Shown piece after piece: positions 7,043 through 13,000 of a DNA stretch of 16,924 nucleotides; position 1 is the first letter of the stretch; each line of letters begins with the position of its first letter. Location: positions 1 to 16,924 of the forward strand of contig CAZIAB010000017.1 in NCBI GenBank assembly GCA_964537525.1. The letters run 5' to 3'. Source of the stretch: CAYMDJ01 sp964537525 (GTDB lineage: Archaea; Aenigmatarchaeota; Aenigmatarchaeia; QMZP01). The notes beneath the pieces were generated by a model that saw nothing but the letters and a program-made list of their open reading frames with translations, was not told where the DNA came from and made no database searches. A program made the position numbers and the translations under genes.

Positions 7043-10000
7043 ATGCAGAACAAAGGGGGGAGGCACTTTCTCGTAGTTGTTGGCCTATTTATTGCAATAG
7101 CCTTCCTTGCCTCACAGTCCCTTGCCGCTGTCCAGCAGACGCCTTATACGATGAGCCCCTTTGTGCTGGAATTCCCATTCATGGAGAGCCTCTTCAATGA
7201 CAGCACGTCTTTCAATGAAAGCGACTATCCTATTGGCGGGGGGAACCTGACATTTTACGTAAGGCTATCGAGGAACGCAACGGTTAATAGCGCTTATTTT
7301 GACGTCCAGGGAAAGATAGTCCCCATATATTCGAGGCAGGCAACCCCTGACGGTCTTCAGGGAATGGATATAGGGAACGTGACCAGCAATCCGGGGAATG
7401 AGATAGCCACCGGCTCTGATGGCTCAAAGATGCTCCTTCTTAACTCAACATCATACTGGATATGGAACTTTTCAGTCGGGATAGATGATGCATACGATGT
7501 TGCGATAGGGAACGTGACAAATGACCCGGGGAATGAGGTTGTCGTGGGCTCTGATGAGCTGTATGTTCTTAACCAGTCAGGGGACCTTGCATGGAGCTTT
7601 ACTGACGGGGGTTATATATACGATGTTGCGATAGGGAACGTGACAAATGACCCGGGGAATGAGATAGCAGCGGGCTCGAACGACAACTACTTTTATCTGG
7701 TCAATTCCTCCGGGGGCCATGTATGGAACTACAGCACGGGTGCTGACGTGAGCGGGGTTTTCATAGAAAACATAACCAACACGGCAGGGAACGAGGTTGT
7801 CGTGGGCTCTGATAACGTTTACGTGCTCAATGGAAGCGGCGGGCTTGAATGGAGCTATACCCTCACAGGAGACACTGCGCTCTCTGTTTATGCAGGAAAC
7901 CTTACAAATGACCCGGGGAATGAGGTTGTCGTGGGAACCGTCAACGGTTATGTTTACGTACTGAACTCGAGCGGTTCCCATGTCTGGAACTTCTCTGCAG
8001 GGGATGATGCGTACGATGTTGCGATAGGTGACGTAACGGATGAGATTGATAACGAGGTGGTTGCCGGCTCCAGGAACAATTACATATACACGCTCAACAG
8101 CTCCGGGGGGATTGTCTGGACATACCTTGCGTCCGAAGAGATAAGGGGGATAGCGATAGGCAACCTTACCAATGACCCGGGGAATGAGGTTGCTGCTGGC
8201 TCAAAGAGCGGCTATATCCATGCTTTCAATTTCGATTACTTTCCATCGAACCTTTCCATAGACGTGGGTGGGAACGGGACGTATGACTGGAACGTGTCAG
8301 GGAAGCTGAGGACCACCATCACGACAGGGGACCTTGCCTCTGCATTCAACTATCACCTGCAGAACACCTGCACAGAGAGTCCCTGCAACATAACCGTGAT
8401 ATTCAATTCGGACAATGTTGGGAAATTGAACGTGTCTGACATAAACATCTCCTTCAACTACAACGCCTCGCACGTTGTTTCCGTAACCAACGTGAGTGCC
8501 TGGTCGAGAACAGTGGGGGTGTCTGCCAACGAGACCGTGGGAAATTACACCACGAGGATAAGTTATACCGGCTACCCCGAATATTTGCTTAACGTGAGCT
8601 ACATCAGGATTAATGACGGCGCGACTTCCTGCGATTTCAACGGGACGACGGGAACAGTGGAAACGGTCAACGGGTCGAACGTGTGCAACGTGAACAACTT
8701 CACCGTGCCTTTGTCAGGGAGCCTTCCGTCCACGGCAGACCTCTGGGACGACACGATGGATGCCAGCGTCCCCTTCATAATCAACGAGACCGACCTCGGG
8801 TTCACTAACGAGACTGACAATTTCTTCTGGAGGAAGAACGCCACGATATGGGACCTTTCAGGGGGGACGGTATTCTACAACATCAGCGCGAACGCGAGCG
8901 TTGACGACCCCTCTGTCACAGGGAACGAATTCCTGAACGTCACGTGGGGCGCGTCGGTTTGCAACATAACGCCCGGGAGTGCGACAGCTACCTGCGATTC
9001 CGGGAGTCCTGCCTATACGGCCAGCTCATGCGGGGGAGGGACGTTCTACGTGTGTAAGGAGGACACTGACTCCGATGGGGTGGTGGATTTCTTCAGGTGG
9101 ATACAGCCGAACACGGCGTCAGGGACAAGCTGGATATACCAGGTGGGTGGGGAAACTGATAGTCTGCCTAACCTCTCGGACGCGAACGTGACGCCGAACC
9201 AGAGCTACTGGGGGGACTGGTTCAATTACTCTGTCCATGTCAATGACACGGACGGTGACAACGTGAGCGTGAGGATGTGGTATTACCTCGAGAACCAGAG
9301 CTCATGGTTCTATTACGAGGAGGAAAACGTGACGCAGAACGGGACCCTCTGGTTCAACACGACCTCAGCACAGGGATGGATCGGGAGCAATTCATACAAG
9401 TTCCAGTATGCTGACTTCAACTCCTCCGGGCACCAGATTCATGGCTGGAGGAACACGAGCGTGTCCTCGGGCCCGGAGGTCACGAAGAGAGACCCTCTTG
9501 TCATGCACATGTACGGGGATGGCCAGCCGGTCAACAGGAGCTCTGCGATACGGCTGGTTGTCCAGGTAAACGACACGGTCACGGGAACGAACGTGAGCTC
9601 GGGCGTCAACGTAACCTTCTGGGTAATGTACAACGACAGTGTATGGGCACCCGGGAACCAGACCGTGACCAATTCCTCCGGACAGTGCTATTATGATTTC
9701 ACCCCGGACGGTAACTATTCCGTGGGGAACCTGACCTGGAGGGCAGGCGTTTTAAGCGACCCTCTCTATAACGACACGAACTCGAGCGATTTCAACGTGA
9801 CCGTCGGGGGTTTGGTTAGCATACATTTCACGACGCCGCTTGACAATTACACCATATACAGGAACGGCAGCAACTACATAGAGGCCAGGATTCTGGACCA
9901 GTACGGCATGGAGGTCGGGGTGGCCGGATACAACTGCAGCCTTTTCGTTTCAGGTGAATTCATAAATGAGTCGGAGACCAATTCGTCCGGCTACTGCAAT

Positions 10001-13000
10001 TTCACGTGGGAGCCGGACTGCAACACCAGCTTCCAGGTCGGATACCACGTGATGGACATTAACCTTTCTGACGAACCCGTTTCCAACTACTCCATAGAGA
10101 ACTCTAGCGATAGCATAACCGTGAAGGTGAAGGATGAGCTCGAGATAACCATGTGGAACCCGCCGGCGCTTGCGCTTTACAACAAGGGCGGAAGCGTCCC
10201 GCTTAACTCGACCGTCAATGACAGCTGCCTGCAATGCGGGTCAGGATATAACGTGACGTGGTTCGTGAAGTGGAGGGGCTGGTTCTACGTGGACGTCAAT
10301 GAGACAGCGGGATTTGACAGGAATGATGAGGTCGTTATCATAAACGGCTCCCTGCTACAGGAGAATAACATACAATTCGGACACTGGGAGATATCGAAGA
10401 CCAGGGTCTATTATGGAGGGAACCTCCTCACGAGCGATGTCCTTCCCTGGAACGACAGCGGAAAGACCAGCCTCAACGAGAGCCAGGTGTATGTCAACAA
10501 CCTGTCCGAGCTCGTCTTCGTGATTGACCTTCCTGCCAATACCAACAGGACCTTCAGGGTGGAGTTCAATACCACCGCGCCATCGGACCAGAACATATCC
10601 TTCATGGAGAACTCCGGTTTCGAGAGCGGCCTGGCTTATCCATGGACCTGCATAAGGTATAACTGCGACCCTGCATTCAAGCCAGCATGCATCTGCGAGA
10701 TACTGTCAGAGGGGACAGAGGAGAACGGCAGCTATTCCCTCTATCTTTCTGCAGAGAGCTCGGGCCAGGACAACGGCAATATAATGGGGGCGAACATAAG
10801 CGTTGCCAGGAACATTACGGTGAATTACATAACAGCCAAGTACAAGGCATGGGGAACGTTCGGTGACGGCTCATACATCAGGATTAATGCAGGAAGCGGC
10901 AGCTGCACCCTCACTGCCCCGAATGCATCGCAGGCCGCTGCCCAATGGAGGACACAAACCTGCTACAGCACGGGGTTCAACGGGGCAGAGTTCATGAACG
11001 TGACTGTTCATGACCACGGGGACGGCGGCTCTGGCCAGGAGGCATCCCATGTGTACATTGATTATGTCTGCCTTTCTGACTCGTCCGGGAACTGCATCAA
11101 TCATGACGGCAACCTCCGCGGTGAGATAAGGTCACAGACAGGGATACACGACCAGACCAACGGTACCTGGAACATCGGTGACTACGAGGATGTCGGGTTG
11201 AGGACCGTGGTTGCCAACGCCTCTGGCGAGTTCTACGTGACCGGCCTGGAGAACAGGGACGTTCTAATCTATGGGTGGAGCAACCTTTCTGGCATAAACA
11301 TATCGTCCAACCACTGCACTTACAACGAGTCCGGTTTCATCTGCATGAAGAACGCTACCCTGAACCTGGTATGTAACGTTACGGATTACAACACCTCCCT
11401 GCCCGTGTACGGCCATAACGTTTCTTATTTCGATGAAAACGGTGCCTTCATAGGCTCAAACACCACTGGAACGGACGGTCTTGCAGTCTTCAGGTGGGTG
11501 AATTCGTCTGATGTCGCTGGGGAACATAACTGGACGTGCAACATAACGGATGACGGGAACGTGTTCTATAACGATACGGAAAACAACGAGCTCTGGATGT
11601 CCTTCAACATATCAACGGGCAACACCACGGGCGTCCTTTATCAGCAGCCGCAGGCGACAGAGAGCGCTACGGGCGTCAACACGAGCAACAACCACAGCTT
11701 TGTCATGAACATCACTCTGCAGAACACCGGCGGCAGCAGCATGTACAACATAACCATATCGGTAAACGCAACCACTGGCGTCTTTTACAACACACCGACG
11801 TGCTCCCCGCTGCTTCCTTCGGCAACCTGCCAGAGGAACATAACAGTCAACGTCACCTACCTTGCAGACCCGGGGAATTATGGCATTGACGTGAACGTCA
11901 CGTGGCAGAACGCGGACGCCACTCCGGGAAATGTTTCCAACAGCACACCGCTGTATATCGAGAGCAACACGATTCTCGACATTGTCCAGGACGAGATAAA
12001 CTATACAATAGCGAGGGGAGGCTCGTTCGAGGCCGGGAACCTGACCGTGCATGCGCCAGGGAACACCCAGCTCCTTAACGTCACGTTTACGGAATCGGGC
12101 GGGGATGCGGCAAGCATAGTGCAGTGGAGGAGCTATGAGCCGCAGAACCTGACGTCAGTGGCAAAGGGTTCCGTCTCAAACACGACCATATCCCTGTCCG
12201 TCCCGGAGGATACGGCGCTCGGAGTCTATACGACGAGTGTCTATGCCAACGCGAGCGATTCGGTCTGCTCGCCCGCATCGGAATGCTGGGACTACCTGAC
12301 ACTCAACGTCAACGTGACTGACCAGGACTGGAGGGTCAACTACGAGAACTTCTCAAAGAGCATAGGTCCGACCCCAGTTAACGGGAGCTTCTACCCGTAT
12401 CTCATAGTGACCAACAACAAGGATGCATCGTATTCGTTCGTCCTGACGAGGGGAGGGAACCTGACGTATACGAGCCTCAGCAACACGAGCTTCACGCTCA
12501 CGTCTTACCAGAGCAAGACCATCCTAATATATCACAACACGAGCACCGGGTATGAGGAGGGACCGTACGGGTTCAACATAACGGTAAACTGCACCACCCC
12601 GAATGCCGTTCCCAGCGAGATGAACGTTTCCGTGACGCTCACGGTGATAAACCTCTCCGTGACGATAATCTCGCCGAACACGACCAGCCCGGCCGGCCCG
12701 CTCAACGCTAGCCAGGCAATCAACATCGTAGTAAATGCATCGCTGAGCGGCAACAATTCCGTCCTTGAGAACAACATAACATGGACTGTTAACGTCGGGG
12801 GCAGGAACTGCACAGGCCTCACGTCATCCTACAACAACATCACAGAGCTCTGGTCCCTTTCATGCAATGCGCCCAGCATTACGGGCAATCCCCTCCTCGC
12901 TGACCTCAACGTCACGGGCCACTATTCAGAGGGTGGGCTGAACATATCCGACATCCAGGCGAATGCGGTGAGGTACAATGACATAACCCCTCCGGGGATA

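Larger units (their letters stand above)
7361..8230 (+). repeat. Seven tandem FG-GAP/PQQ-like beta-propeller blades in the coding sequence
   Basis: Seven repeats of about 42-44 codons share the pattern [AI]xxGN[VL]TNDPGNE[VI]xxGSxxxYVxVLNxSGxxxW. The seventh is shortened at its end, which would suit closure with a strand from elsewhere. Seven units match a closed seven-bladed propeller. In integrin-like FG-GAP repeats the loop is an Asp-rich calcium site. Here that loop reads N-[VL]-T-N-D-P-G-N-E and holds a glycosylation sequon in five blades (an N-I-T variant occurs in blade 4; blade 6 has lost it). The role is likely protein or glycan binding. Confidence 0.8.
7253..8470 (+). other. Beta-sandwich with a seven-bladed propeller inserted (protein domain)
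   Basis: Residues about 70-95 (VRLSRNATVNSAYFDVQG) and about 399-475 (PSNLSIDVGGNGTYDW through LNVSDINISFNY) look like the two halves of one beta-sandwich. From my knowledge of archaeal surface proteins these segments usually follow each other directly. Here about 290 residues of propeller repeats separate them. The insertion reading is inference and rests on that remembered pattern. Confidence 0.5.

Noticed and set aside
7361..8230. CRISPR or other non-coding tandem array
   Set aside because: The repeats stay in frame, vary at the protein level as propeller blades do, and have no constant repeat with unique spacers.
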